Shown here: positions 8,097-17,100 of the stretch, one piece after another
Position numbering within the stretch: position 1 is the first letter of the stretch
Layout: every line of letters begins with the position of its first letter
DNA from: UBA9988 sp964574105
GTDB lineage: Bacteria; Patescibacteriota; Minisyncoccia; Phycocordibacterales; UBA9988
DNA length: 29,333 nucleotides
Reading direction: 5' to 3'
Assembly (NCBI GenBank): GCA_964574105.1
Contig: CAZNKH010000008.1
Span: forward strand, 1-29,333
Translations under genes and position numbers: made by a program
Notes under the pieces: model-generated
Told to the model about the DNA's origin: nothing
What the model saw: only the letters and a program-made list of their open reading frames with translations
Databases searched by the model: none

Positions 8097-8130
8097 ACAT
8101 ACTTGTTAGACATGCTCGTGCGTGGACAGA

Positions 8131-8158
8131 AAAAGGGAGTACAATCGTACTCCCTTTT
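8131..8158. terminator. bidirectional rho-independent terminator
   Basis: Stem GGGAGTAC/GTACTCCC (8135-8142, 8147-8154) with a 4-nt loop, framed by A and T runs on either side. It can end the short plus-strand gene and, in the other direction, the sugar operon after the ROK gene. Confidence 0.85.
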
Positions 8159-8172
8159 TTATATTGCGATAG

Positions 8173-8973
8173 CTATAATTGTTTAGAGAGTGCAAGCGCT
8201 CCGTAAAGCCCACCGAGATCGCCGAGTGAGGCGTGGATGAGTGGCGGACGAGTACTGTACACAGTGAGTATCTTTGTGAGCGACTCTTCCACTAAGGAAA
8301 GAGGGATACCAATCTCATTCATCATACTACCACCAAGTACGACACAATCGGGAGACCAGTGCACAATCGCATTATTAACACCAATTGCCAAAAAGCGTGC
8401 TAACTCCTTCCACACTTCAGGGCTAGTAATGTCTCTTGGATGCATCCCGTACTTGCACTCTATCGCTGACCCAGAGATGAGTTCTTCAAGCGTATGTGTG
8501 CCGTCAATTATCTCTGCTCCCGGCTCAAAGCCGATCGCATTTTCATCAATGCGTCCGTTTGCTATCTTTGCGCCACCAACACCGGTAGAGATGGTGAGGT
8601 AAGCTACAATTTGTTTCCCCCTCCCTGCTCCGTAGATCGCCTCACCAAGTCCCACAACGGCAGCATCATTTTCTATCACCACTGTCGTATCAAAACTTTT
8701 TTGTAGAGCATCGCGGATAGCAAATCCCTCCCACATCGGGAGACGAGGATGGTTGCGGAGTGTACCTTTGCTACGATCGTAGGCTCGCACACCAGCGTAT
8801 ATGCCACTAATCGCATTATCATTTGCAAGTTCACGAACATTTGAGACAATGTTGCGTACGGCCTCATCCCCTGTTGCAGGAGTCTCTATGATACATGGCG
8901 TGCCAAAAGTATCTCCATCTCCCGCCGCGGCTATGCGCATTTTTGTCCCGCCAATATCTAAGAGGATATTCAT
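8173..8973 (-). CDS. ROK-family sugar kinase, glucokinase-like
   Basis: Likely phosphorylates glucose to glucose-6-phosphate with ATP in the cytoplasm, which would link the alpha-glucan hydrolases to pgi and zwf. The 266-residue protein is short for a ROK member (~300). Visible are the phosphate loop DIGGTKMRIA (residues 6-15), the catalytic Asp in ENDAAVVGLGE, and TISTGVGGAKI. The typical ROK zinc signature is absent: where the family has E-P-G-H followed by a CxCGxxGC cluster, this protein reads FEPGAEIIDGTHTLEELISGSA, with no Cys. It may use another fold-stabilising arrangement or prefer another substrate. It starts 7 nt after pgi ends and is last in the operon. Sugar preference cannot be read from sequence alone. 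Confidence 0.85.
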   Translation of the reverse strand: MNILLDIGGTKMRIAAAGDGDTFGTPCIIETPATGDEAVRNIVSNVRELANDNAISGIYAGVRAYDRSKGTLRNHPRLPMWEGFAIRDALQKSFDTTVVIENDAAVVGLGEAIYGAGRGKQIVAYLTISTGVGGAKIANGRIDENAIGFEPGAEIIDGTHTLEELISGSAIECKYGMHPRDITSPEVWKELARFLAIGVNNAIVHWSPDCVVLGGSMMNEIGIPLSLVEESLTKILTVYSTRPPLIHASLGDLGGLYGALALSKQL

Positions 8974-8979
8974 AATCTT

Positions 8980-10272
8980 TTAACGAGAAAGATGCCCTTT
9001 AGTCTCTTTCTTGTAATCTTCCACATTCGGTTGGTCAAAGGCGTTTACACCCATAAGCTTACCGAGATACATGACCGTCATCATCTGCCACATCAAAAAT
9101 TGTCCCAGGGAGCGTTCATTTGTATCGGGAAGCACCGCGCTTAAGTAAGGCAGGCGGTGTCTCTCATAAGCATCTTCTACGCCCTTCCTAATTGCACGAT
9201 TAATCTCATCAATACTCTTTCCAATAATGCCGGGTGCGAGATGTTGGGCAAGTTCGGTACGATGGAGACGCAAATTCTCTCCCTCATAAGTAGAAACGAA
9301 TGTGGTAAAGAAATCTCTCGGCCCACCAAGAAAGAGTTGAGCGAGTGAGTGCAGGTCTTGTGGACCAAGCGCAATGATGGGAAGTATCCCTTTCCCTTCC
9401 TTCCCTAGACTCTCAGAGAGTAACTGTCGATACCATGCCCCAATACCAGAGAGTGTAGAATCAAATAGAAAGAGTGAATGTGAACGAATCCCATGTTCAT
9501 AATGATAGTGGAGCACTGATGCAGAAAAGAGCGCTGGATTCTCATCAGGATCGAAGTCAAGACAACGCGCTCGCATCGCTCGTGCTCCTTCAAGAAGGGG
9601 GAAGACAGCAATATCAGAGACAGCAAGTGGTAAGAGGTGTGCGAGCGAAAATACAGAAAAACGTCCTCCCACAAGACGAGGCGTCTCTCTCACATGCATG
9701 CCGTGCAGTCGTGCCTGCTCCATTAATGGAGATGTCGTATCGGTGAAGAAGATAAAACGATCTTGTACAGATCCAAAACGACCATGTAAGTACTCGGCAA
9801 TTACCTCGTACTGTGTAATAGTCTCTGTTGTTGTCCCTGATTTAGTAGAGACAAATACGAGTACTTCTTCTGAAGTCCTAATATTGCGATCAAGTAACGC
9901 GAGTACTTCTTTCAAAATACCCGCATTCAAGCCGTCAAGGACTAAAAGTTTTGGTCTGCGTGGCAGAAACGCATCCGTCCACGAGTGACGCGCCGTGTAC
10001 ACACTGTAGGCTCCGAGCGCAGAACCACCGGAGCCAATGAGAATGATAAAAGAAAGCTTATCTGTTTTTAAACGAGGAGTAAGCTCTTTTAATGTCTCTT
10101 CTATGCCCGCATCAAATGGTAAGCGCAAAGATGACTCAGGAAAATCATACTCTTCAGACTCCGTCACCGTACCTAAGTGCGTACGATAACTATTTAACTC
10201 TTCAGCGCGTCGCTTGATCTCGTCTTCTGGGACACACGCCTTTTCTCTGTGAGTAAGGATAAGATGCTTCAT
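8980..10272 (-). CDS. pgi: glucose-6-phosphate isomerase
   Basis: Interconverts glucose-6-phosphate and fructose-6-phosphate. The 430 residues match the short bacterial form. Seen are IGSGGSALGA (residues ~82-91; usual IGIGGS), the phosphate-binding STKSGTTTETI, GGRFSVFSLAHLLPLA, the catalytic-region SESLGKEGKG, a conserved His region (QDLHSLAQLFLGGPRD) and the C-terminal NAFDQPNVEDYKK. The ATG overlaps the end of gnd by 4 nt, so translation is probably coupled. In this operon the enzyme can send pentose-pathway fructose-6-phosphate back to glucose-6-phosphate. Confidence 0.95.
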   Translation of the reverse strand: MKHLILTHREKACVPEDEIKRRAEELNSYRTHLGTVTESEEYDFPESSLRLPFDAGIEETLKELTPRLKTDKLSFIILIGSGGSALGAYSVYTARHSWTDAFLPRRPKLLVLDGLNAGILKEVLALLDRNIRTSEEVLVFVSTKSGTTTETITQYEVIAEYLHGRFGSVQDRFIFFTDTTSPLMEQARLHGMHVRETPRLVGGRFSVFSLAHLLPLAVSDIAVFPLLEGARAMRARCLDFDPDENPALFSASVLHYHYEHGIRSHSLFLFDSTLSGIGAWYRQLLSESLGKEGKGILPIIALGPQDLHSLAQLFLGGPRDFFTTFVSTYEGENLRLHRTELAQHLAPGIIGKSIDEINRAIRKGVEDAYERHRLPYLSAVLPDTNERSLGQFLMWQMMTVMYLGKLMGVNAFDQPNVEDYKKETKGHLSR

Positions 10273-11171
10273 ACTTTTTTTTGTAGTACCTCATGGCCAC
10301 CAAACTCGTTTCGAAGTGCTGAAAGGATCTTTCCCGCATAACGAGGATTCTGTTCTGACTCTCTACGCACGGCAAGTGCGAGCTCCATACTAGGGACAGG
10401 GACGCCCTTCTCTTTTGCATACTGGATTGTCCACTCACCCTCACCCGTCGCGGCTACAGTGCCCGATATTGCACTCAAGTCTGCACCGTGCTTTTTATAT
10501 GCATCTGCGAGCCAACCCATCAACCGTGAACTAATCACACTATTGTGATTGTAGAGTTCTGCAATATGAGGAAGATTAAGGGGAAAAGGAGCCGTATTAA
10601 GAACATCAAAACCCTCTGCGATTGCTTCCATCATCCCATACTCAATTGCATTGTGAATCATTTTTACAAAATGCCCCGCGCCAGATGCTCCCATATACCC
10701 ATAACCACCATTTGCAGAAAGCGATTCAAATAGAGCTTCACAGCGTTCATAGGCAGCACGATCTCCTCCCACCATAATACAGGTACCATGCCGTGCTCCG
10801 TAGACACCACCGCTAATACCCACATCAAGAAAAGAGATTCCTTGTACCATAAACCGTGCGTACCGTTCCTGCGACTGTCTGTATGGGGAATTACCTCCAT
10901 CTATCACTGTATCTCCCGAGCTGAGTCTTGGCACAAGCTCTGTGAGTACTGCCTCTACTGCTTCGTGCGGAACCATAATCCAAATTGTGCGAGGGCTGGG
11001 AAGTCTTTTGAAAAATTCATCATAAGAATATGTAGAGACAGCGCCGGCAGCCTTTACTTGATCAAGGGGTTCACGAGAACGATTGTAGGCAACCACGGTG
11101 TGTCCGTGTTCTAAGAGATTGAGTACCATAGGGTAGCCCATTTTACCGAGACCAATGTATCCGAGCGTCAT
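10269..11171 (-). CDS. gnd: 6-phosphogluconate dehydrogenase, short decarboxylating type
   Basis: Oxidises 6-phosphogluconate to ribulose-5-phosphate and CO2. The ~300-residue length and shape match the short GndA/YqeC-type enzymes rather than the 470-residue Gnd. Visible are the Rossmann motif GYIGLGKMGYPM at the N-terminus, NRS in the cofactor-choice loop, DGGNSPYRQS, ISGGVYGA, and GHFVKMIHNAIEYGMM with the catalytic Lys. I use the ATG at 11171, four bases after the zwf stop; a start at 11195 would overlap zwf and add eight residues outside the fold. NAD versus NADP use is not decided by what I can see. Confidence 0.93.
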   Translation of the reverse strand: MTLGYIGLGKMGYPMVLNLLEHGHTVVAYNRSREPLDQVKAAGAVSTYSYDEFFKRLPSPRTIWIMVPHEAVEAVLTELVPRLSSGDTVIDGGNSPYRQSQERYARFMVQGISFLDVGISGGVYGARHGTCIMVGGDRAAYERCEALFESLSANGGYGYMGASGAGHFVKMIHNAIEYGMMEAIAEGFDVLNTAPFPLNLPHIAELYNHNSVISSRLMGWLADAYKKHGADLSAISGTVAATGEGEWTIQYAKEKGVPVPSMELALAVRRESEQNPRYAGKILSALRNEFGGHEVLQKKV

Positions 11172-11175
11172 ATGT

Positions 11176-12558
11176 TCATTGTACAATAGTGTCACTCAGC
11201 TCTCTAGCTCCCTGTGTATAGAGAGTAAGTGGCACTGTCTCCCAAGCAGATAACACCGAACTAATAAAGCGCCATGAGGCAAGCACCTCTTCAGTTGAAG
11301 TAAAGAGTGTTGCATCACCACGGATGCCATCATAGAGGATTCTCTCGTAAGCACTGGGTGGTACTACCTGTGTTTTCTTATCAGTATAAGAGAGGACGAG
11401 CGTCCGCTCTTCCAGCTCAAGTGTGAAGCCCGGTTTTTTAGCTAAGAAGTTTAGTGTAATTCCTTCTTCTGGTTGAATGGTAAAGGTAAGACGGTTCCCT
11501 ACAGGGCACACCCCCGCAACAGGAAAACAAGAAGATCCGGGTCTGAAGGATACGCAAATCTGTACACGATCTTCTTGTAGATACTTACCACTCTCTAAGA
11601 TGAAAGGAACTCCTTCCCAACGCGGAAGAGAGAGAAATGCCTGTATCTTAAAATAGGTCTCCGCACCACGCTCTCCGAGCACACACTCTCTACAGCGCCC
11701 CCGTGAGACGCGTGTGCGCACATCATGAGAAGTAACCGGTATGAGTGACTTGAGTACAGTAGCGCGTGCTGTTCTGATATGTTCAGAATCTAAGTCTAGT
11801 GGTCGTTCCATCGCAACGAGCGCAAGCATCTGCAAGAGATGATTTTGTCCCACATCCTTGAGCGCCCCTGTGTCTGAATAGAATGCGGCACGAGTCTCTG
11901 CTGCTCCCCGCTCAGAGAGGAGAATGTGCACAGATTCTACAAACTCGGCATTCCATACTGGTTCAAAGAGTGTGTTTGAAAAACGAAACGCAAGAATGTT
12001 TTGGAGTGTCTCCTTGGCAAGGTAGTGATCAATGCGAAATATACGCTCCTCGGCAAAAAGCCTCCCTAAGCTTGCATCCAAGGCCTCTGCTGTCTTAGTA
12101 TCACTTCCAAAAGGTTTCTCAATTAAAATGCGTGATAGATTTTCTTTCTCACCGCGTGAGACAAGATTAGACAGAGAGAGCAGCTCTACAATATTCTTAT
12201 ACAAGAGCGGGGGAACTGCTAAGTAGAATAATCGTTCACAGTTACCAAACAAAGAAAGTTGAGTAGAAAGTGCGGTGTAGGCAGATGCTTGAGTAATATC
12301 ACACTCAACATAATAGATGCGGGAAAGAAATTTTTCCACGACAGCATTTCCAAACCCGTGACCATACTCGTCCAACTTTTCTCGTACTACCACACGAAAT
12401 GAGTGCTCGGAATGTGGCTTCCGTCCCAGTGCGATGATATGAAATTCTTCTGGTAGCTGTTTCTTTCCACTCAAGCTGAAGAGTGCGGGGAAAAGCTTAC
12501 GACCAGCAAGATCCCCTGTCGCGCCAAAGATAACGAGTACCACTCCTTTTGTGTGCAT
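11176..12558 (-). CDS. zwf: glucose-6-phosphate 1-dehydrogenase
   Basis: First enzyme of the oxidative pentose phosphate pathway, making NADPH and 6-phosphogluconolactone. The 460-residue protein has the cofactor loop FGATGDLAGRKLFPAL near the N-terminus, the conserved EKPFGSD, and the active-site RIDHYLAKETLQN. A TACACT box ends 7 nt before the ATG, so the gene may have its own start within the block; GH15 ends only 20 nt upstream. No 6-phosphogluconolactonase gene lies in the window, so the lactone must open without enzyme help or by a gene elsewhere. Confidence 0.96.
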   Translation of the reverse strand: MHTKGVVLVIFGATGDLAGRKLFPALFSLSGKKQLPEEFHIIALGRKPHSEHSFRVVVREKLDEYGHGFGNAVVEKFLSRIYYVECDITQASAYTALSTQLSLFGNCERLFYLAVPPLLYKNIVELLSLSNLVSRGEKENLSRILIEKPFGSDTKTAEALDASLGRLFAEERIFRIDHYLAKETLQNILAFRFSNTLFEPVWNAEFVESVHILLSERGAAETRAAFYSDTGALKDVGQNHLLQMLALVAMERPLDLDSEHIRTARATVLKSLIPVTSHDVRTRVSRGRCRECVLGERGAETYFKIQAFLSLPRWEGVPFILESGKYLQEDRVQICVSFRPGSSCFPVAGVCPVGNRLTFTIQPEEGITLNFLAKKPGFTLELEERTLVLSYTDKKTQVVPPSAYERILYDGIRGDATLFTSTEEVLASWRFISSVLSAWETVPLTLYTQGARELSDTIVQ

Positions 12559-12565
12559 CGGCTAT

Positions 12566-12571
12566 AGTGTA
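12566..12571 (-). promoter_or_regulatory. possible internal -10 box of zwf
   Basis: TACACT, 7 nt before the zwf ATG. No good -35; may be an internal promoter or chance. Confidence 0.3.
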
Positions 12572-12578
12572 GCACGAC

Positions 12579-14576
12579 CTAAAATCCGTTCAGAGGATCA
12601 CAAGATTTACAGATCCCTAACTCTTCTAGTTTATCTAGGTAACTCACCACCGCATGGGCAAAGGATGCATGACTCCACACGAGCGGCGCCGCGGAAAGTG
12701 CTGCACCACTAAAGGGGTGAATTTGCTCCGGAAGGACCCCGCTCTTATCTGCACGAGAGAGTACCCAAGAGAATAGTGCTCGTACACGATCAAGATCATG
12801 ATCGGTGCGCGCTATAGAAATAAAGTATTCAGCAAGCCAGAGTGTGGTCACAATCCATGGATTACCGGGGATATTGCCACTGGAGCGGTAATAATGATCT
12901 CCTTGATATCGTGCAATGCCTCCAATAGGGGTTTGTACCGAGAGTTCTTCTTCAGTTTTTTTCATTGCGCGGATGAGGCGAAGATCATCAGATGGAAGTA
13001 CACCAAAGGCAAAAATACCATACGCACTTGATGCATCCACTGTGTCGTCACGGAGAGGCACACCCTCTCGAATAGTGAGTGACTTAGCGAAGTATCCTCC
13101 TTCCTCGTTATAGAGATTTTCTAGAATCGCTTTCTTAATCTCTTTCGCCGTCTCAGAAAAGCGCACTTGGCTTTTTGCTTTACCTAGGATTTCTGCAAAG
13201 CGCGATGCGGCAGAGAGTGCTCCGTACACGCTCGCAGCAGTAAATGTATGTATTCCAAACTTTTCTTCCCAGAGATCATTGCTAGGAAGCGGAAGTCCCG
13301 TCTTCTCGTCTCGGTACGAGACGAGAAAGTCTGCTGCCCGACGGATAAGTGAATTATAAATAAGCTCTATGAATTCCAAATCTTTGGTGAGCTCGTAGTG
13401 CTTTGCGAGCGCAATAAGCGTAAGCGCGGTCTCGTCCTCTTGGATGGGGAGTCGCACATCACGGGTATCTTTATCTATCCACCCGTGCCAAGAACTCCCC
13501 AGCGACTTATCTGGGCTATATTTGTGCATAAAATAGCCCTCGTCTGTAATCACCTCATTTGAGAATTCAAAGAAACGCTGACAAACAGTAAAGTCGCCTA
13601 CTCGGTCAAGCGCCATAGAAGAGAAGGCGGCATCACGATGCCAGATGTAACAATAGTTATCTTTCCCTCCTTGTTGCATCATACTGGAATCACTAGAAGC
13701 AATAATGGCGCCCTTCTTATCAGTATGTGCCCGAATTATAAACAGTGATCTTTTAAAAAGAGCAATAATCTCGGGGGAAAGACCGTAGAAACTGAAGCTT
13801 TGTCGATTAATCCACGCGCGCCAATAATCCTCTGTCGTCTTTATTATATGCGCAGGGCCCTTTTCCTGTACCATTGTATTTAACTGCTTAACGGCACGAT
13901 GCGTCTTGCCTATGCACATCCAGTAGTAGACTGTCTTTTCCTCTCCCGGACCGAAATTGGCAGAGAGCCCAATGACAGAATCTGCGGCACCGTGTTCTAT
14001 TGGATTTTTTGCAAGCTCACCATCCTCGGCATCCTTATGCGTTCCCTCCTTTCCCTCCGAGTCAAAAACACCTGTTGAATAATCGTCAAACGCGTGTCCT
14101 TCCAGCTTAGCGTTAATAAGAAATACTCTCCGTCCACGATAGTGAAGAATGGCGTGCATACTAGGATCAAAGTATGCAGTGTGTGCGCGATGAGATTCGG
14201 CTATCTCAAATTGATGTGCGAAAAATATCTTAATCGCGCGGCCAATCCCCTGCAGATTTCTTATCGTGACTTTGCGAATGAAAATATTGCGTTCGTTGTA
14301 AACAAGATCATTTGAAGTTAGTGAGACGCCAAGATCACGATTCTCAGCACTGATGGAACTTGAAAGAGATTCCTCCTTGCTCCCCACACTAACCTTCCAC
14401 GAGGGATCAGAGAGCCACGCAAGCTTGTTATCCGCAAAAATACCAACTCTGTGTACAGAATCTCCTCCCACATGATCCTCTAGTCCAACATAGGGGTAAT
14501 AAAGATCACGCACTTCTCCACAGTGATCAATACCAACAAGAATACTCCCGTTACCTAGGGTAAGTGCTCGTGCCAT
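12579..14576 (-). CDS. GH15 glucoamylase-like glycoside hydrolase
   Basis: Releases glucose or related units from the ends of an alpha-glucan. The 665-residue protein has the two-part layout of prokaryotic GH15: an N-terminal beta-sandwich (about residues 1-260) and an (alpha/alpha)6 barrel. Barrel landmarks are YIWHRDAAFSSMAL, LPIQEDETAL, the acid region SNDLWEEKFGIHTFTAA, and the base region LPEQIHPFSG near the C-terminus. There is no signal peptide, so it should act inside the cell. It begins 47 nt after GH57 and has its own TACAAT box 6 nt before the ATG. Trehalose-type specificity also occurs in this family, so the exact substrate stays open. Confidence 0.92.
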   Translation of the reverse strand: MARALTLGNGSILVGIDHCGEVRDLYYPYVGLEDHVGGDSVHRVGIFADNKLAWLSDPSWKVSVGSKEESLSSSISAENRDLGVSLTSNDLVYNERNIFIRKVTIRNLQGIGRAIKIFFAHQFEIAESHRAHTAYFDPSMHAILHYRGRRVFLINAKLEGHAFDDYSTGVFDSEGKEGTHKDAEDGELAKNPIEHGAADSVIGLSANFGPGEEKTVYYWMCIGKTHRAVKQLNTMVQEKGPAHIIKTTEDYWRAWINRQSFSFYGLSPEIIALFKRSLFIIRAHTDKKGAIIASSDSSMMQQGGKDNYCYIWHRDAAFSSMALDRVGDFTVCQRFFEFSNEVITDEGYFMHKYSPDKSLGSSWHGWIDKDTRDVRLPIQEDETALTLIALAKHYELTKDLEFIELIYNSLIRRAADFLVSYRDEKTGLPLPSNDLWEEKFGIHTFTAASVYGALSAASRFAEILGKAKSQVRFSETAKEIKKAILENLYNEEGGYFAKSLTIREGVPLRDDTVDASSAYGIFAFGVLPSDDLRLIRAMKKTEEELSVQTPIGGIARYQGDHYYRSSGNIPGNPWIVTTLWLAEYFISIARTDHDLDRVRALFSWVLSRADKSGVLPEQIHPFSGAALSAAPLVWSHASFAHAVVSYLDKLEELGICKSCDPLNGF

Positions 14577-14582
14577 AACAAA

Positions 14583-14588
14583 ATTGTA
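14583..14588 (-). promoter_or_regulatory. -10 box of the GH15 gene, leaderless
   Basis: TACAAT, 6 nt before the ATG at 14576, with no Shine-Dalgarno. It suggests a second start within the sugar block. Confidence 0.4.
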
Positions 14589-14623
14589 TCACGAGTTTGT
14601 ATACACAGCTCGGTGGATAAGAA

Positions 14624-15823
14624 TTACACGGGTGCAGCAAGACGCATTTTGAGATCCTCTAGCACATTCATGTACGAGATGAAGGCGTCGTAGGGAGACT
14701 CGTATGGATTGAAGTACTTGTGCACATCGCCATCATTCCACCACTTGGTACACATATAATAAAAGTGATCTGAAGTGGTGAGTCGCCGCCAATCCTCCAT
14801 AATGCGTCGGTCACCGCTCTTCTTTACTTCTCCTTCCAGCGCATATAGTTTATCAATCGCATCGTGCTGTATCTCGTTAGAGAGCCATGCAGAGAGATCG
14901 CGCTCGGTATCTGCCCACGAGACATAGTGAGGGATATCCAGCTCCGAGACTGGTTCGTAACGCTCTGCCGCCTCAGACACGGTAACAAAGTCGTTGTCAG
15001 GATGTTTTAAGATTTCTCTCGGGAGTGACTCTAAGAATCTAAAGATACCAGTATCTTCCCACTGATGTTCACCAAAAGTTTCGTAGTCCATAAAGAGATT
15101 CACTACATTACCGTTTCCATTGATCGCATTCACCCACTGCGAAAATTTTGGTGCAGTGAGTGGGTACTCTGCCCATGCGCGACTGCCGAAGCGAAAAGCA
15201 ATATCATCAGAAAGCTTGTAATTCTTGAGCATTAGTTTAATGCCGCTTGCCCCCTTTGCTGTGTACAAAAAGTTTGGACTGCGCCATCCGAGTATATGAT
15301 CTGCTCCCTCAGCGAGAACGCCCATATAACCAAGTTTGGCCGCAGCTTGTGCCACCTCGTTACTAAAAATTAACTCTGTATTACGGAACACCTTTGGTGT
15401 CACCCCAAAGAGCGAACGCACTTTGTTGCGATGGAGCATCACTTGCTCGGCAAATTCTTCTCGAGAGTAGAGAAAGGAGAGCGAGTGATAGTAGGTCTCA
15501 GAAAGTAATTCTGCACGACCGGTGTCCACGAGGAGACGGAAAGAATCTAAGACATCGGGACCAAAACTCTCCATCTGCTCCATAAAGACTCCCGAGAGCG
15601 AATAACTTACACGAAATTGCGGATGACGCTTCAAAAGTGCAAGTATGACTGCATTTGCAGGCAAATATGATTTCTCAGCAACCTTTCTGAAGATCTTTTC
15701 GTTATTAAGGTTGGTTGCAGATTGATCGTCAAAATATCTCTTTTCATTTCCAATATCAAAGATTCTGAAGCGCTTCACACGCCAGGGTTGATGGACTTGG
15801 AAATAAAAACAAACGGATGCCAT
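14624..15823 (-). CDS. GH57 alpha-amylase-family hydrolase
   Basis: An intracellular alpha-glucan hydrolase or related transferase. At 399 residues it is a compact GH57 member. Conserved region 1 is FQVHQPWRVKRFR (residues ~8-20), the nucleophile region is VFRNTELIFSNE (Glu), the acid region is FMDYETFGEHQWED (Asp), and the C-terminal helices include TSDHFYYMCTKW. No signal peptide. Its ATG shares one base with the stop codon of the glucosyltransferase gene before it (TAATG), typical of translational coupling and of enzymes working on the same polymer. It could be a glucan-branching or debranching-type GH57, but the small size fits alpha-amylase-like members better. Confidence 0.93.
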   Translation of the reverse strand: MASVCFYFQVHQPWRVKRFRIFDIGNEKRYFDDQSATNLNNEKIFRKVAEKSYLPANAVILALLKRHPQFRVSYSLSGVFMEQMESFGPDVLDSFRLLVDTGRAELLSETYYHSLSFLYSREEFAEQVMLHRNKVRSLFGVTPKVFRNTELIFSNEVAQAAAKLGYMGVLAEGADHILGWRSPNFLYTAKGASGIKLMLKNYKLSDDIAFRFGSRAWAEYPLTAPKFSQWVNAINGNGNVVNLFMDYETFGEHQWEDTGIFRFLESLPREILKHPDNDFVTVSEAAERYEPVSELDIPHYVSWADTERDLSAWLSNEIQHDAIDKLYALEGEVKKSGDRRIMEDWRRLTTSDHFYYMCTKWWNDGDVHKYFNPYESPYDAFISYMNVLEDLKMRLAAPV

Positions 15824-17037
15824 TATGTGAATGTAGGTACGAGTGACTGATATACCCCGAGGAGCTTCTGTGCCGCCTTTGACCAGGTGATTGTCTCAAC
15901 CTCTTTTCCGCCATTCTTGCGGAGCGTCTCCTTTAGCGAATCATTTCGGAGCATCACCACAATCTTGTTCGCCATTTCATCAATATCCCAAAAGTCGCTC
16001 TTTAAGGCATGTGAGAGAACCTCTGCAACACCAGACTGCTTTGAAATGAGTACTGGAGCGCCATTGCTCAGTGCTTCCAGTGGAACAATACCAAAGGGCT
16101 CAGAGACGGAGGGCATAATCACGATATCTGCCGCTTGATACACACGATCGCGCTCATCATTCCACAAAGCACCGACAAAAAATATTTTATCAGAGAGACC
16201 AAGCTGTACCGTTTCGCGTATCATCTGTGGGAGCATATCACCAATTCCAGAGACGATGAAGAGTACATCGGGATAGTACTCAAGTACTCGTTTTGCGATA
16301 CGCACAAAGTAATCAGGACCCTTCTGTAGAGTAATACGCCCATGAAAAAGTATAACTTTTTTCCCTGCACGCTTGAGTGCATCCAAATCTGACGGGAGCG
16401 GTTTGAAATCTTTCGCTTCAACTCCATTGTGTACTACCTCTATCTTTTCTGGGGCAATGCCATACTTCTCTATAATAACCTGTTTAGTCCATGAGGAAAC
16501 TGCGACAACTTTGTCTGCTCTCTCCATTCCTTCTTTCTCAATCTCATATACACGAGGATTAGCACTGTTTCCCCCACTCCTATCAAACTCTGTGGCGTGA
16601 ACATGGACAATAAGAGGTTTCCCACTTACCCGTTTTGCTTCTAAACCTGCGAGAAAAGAGAGCCAATCGTGCGCATGAATAACATCAAAGGAAGATTTGC
16701 GCGCAATCTCTTCTGCCTTAGTTGCGTAAAGGAGTACTTCTTCAAAGAGTGAAGAGCCATAAATGCTCCCTCCTACCGTGTAATAGGAGGAGAGATAGCT
16801 TCCTTCAGTCACATAGGGATAGAGGAGTGAGTTTACTCCAGTTGCGATAACATCGGGAATGTCAGCGAAAGAAAAATCCATAAATGTCACTTCAGGATCC
16901 ATCTGCTTAGGGAGCACAAAACGGACCTTTACTCCCTCTTGTGCCAATGCCCGAGTCAATCCAAAACAAGCCACGCCCAAACCACCACTTGACCGAGGAG
17001 GAAACTCCCAGCCGAACATCAGCACGCGTAATGCCAT
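15823..17037 (-). CDS. glycogen/starch synthase-like glycosyltransferase (GT-B fold)
   Basis: Probably moves glucose from a nucleotide sugar onto a growing alpha-glucan. The ~404-residue protein has the donor-domain start MFGWEFPPRSSGGLGVACFGL, HAHDWLSFLAG, VSSWTKQ, VVHNGVE, LFHGRITLQKG, and the C-terminal SEPFGIVPLEALSNG of GT4/GT5 enzymes. I start it at the ATG at 17037: TATAAT ends exactly 6 nt before it and the conserved fold begins there. An in-frame start at 17184 would add 49 residues unlike the family. It leads the sugar operon, and its promoter faces the mobile region that begins about 180 bp upstream. Confidence 0.92.
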   Translation of the reverse strand: MALRVLMFGWEFPPRSSGGLGVACFGLTRALAQEGVKVRFVLPKQMDPEVTFMDFSFADIPDVIATGVNSLLYPYVTEGSYLSSYYTVGGSIYGSSLFEEVLLYATKAEEIARKSSFDVIHAHDWLSFLAGLEAKRVSGKPLIVHVHATEFDRSGGNSANPRVYEIEKEGMERADKVVAVSSWTKQVIIEKYGIAPEKIEVVHNGVEAKDFKPLPSDLDALKRAGKKVILFHGRITLQKGPDYFVRIAKRVLEYYPDVLFIVSGIGDMLPQMIRETVQLGLSDKIFFVGALWNDERDRVYQAADIVIMPSVSEPFGIVPLEALSNGAPVLISKQSGVAEVLSHALKSDFWDIDEMANKIVVMLRNDSLKETLRKNGGKEVETITWSKAAQKLLGVYQSLVPTFT

Positions 17038-17043
17038 ATCTCT

Positions 17044-17049
17044 ATTATA
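17044..17049 (-). promoter_or_regulatory. -10 box heading the sugar operon
   Basis: Perfect TATAAT, 6 nt before the glycosyltransferase ATG; -35 weak. This decides the start codon and points to a leaderless operon mRNA. Confidence 0.55.
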
Positions 17050-17100
17050 CAAGGTGGAGCTCAAAAAGACGGTGGACAACCTTATGTTAGGATACTCCAT

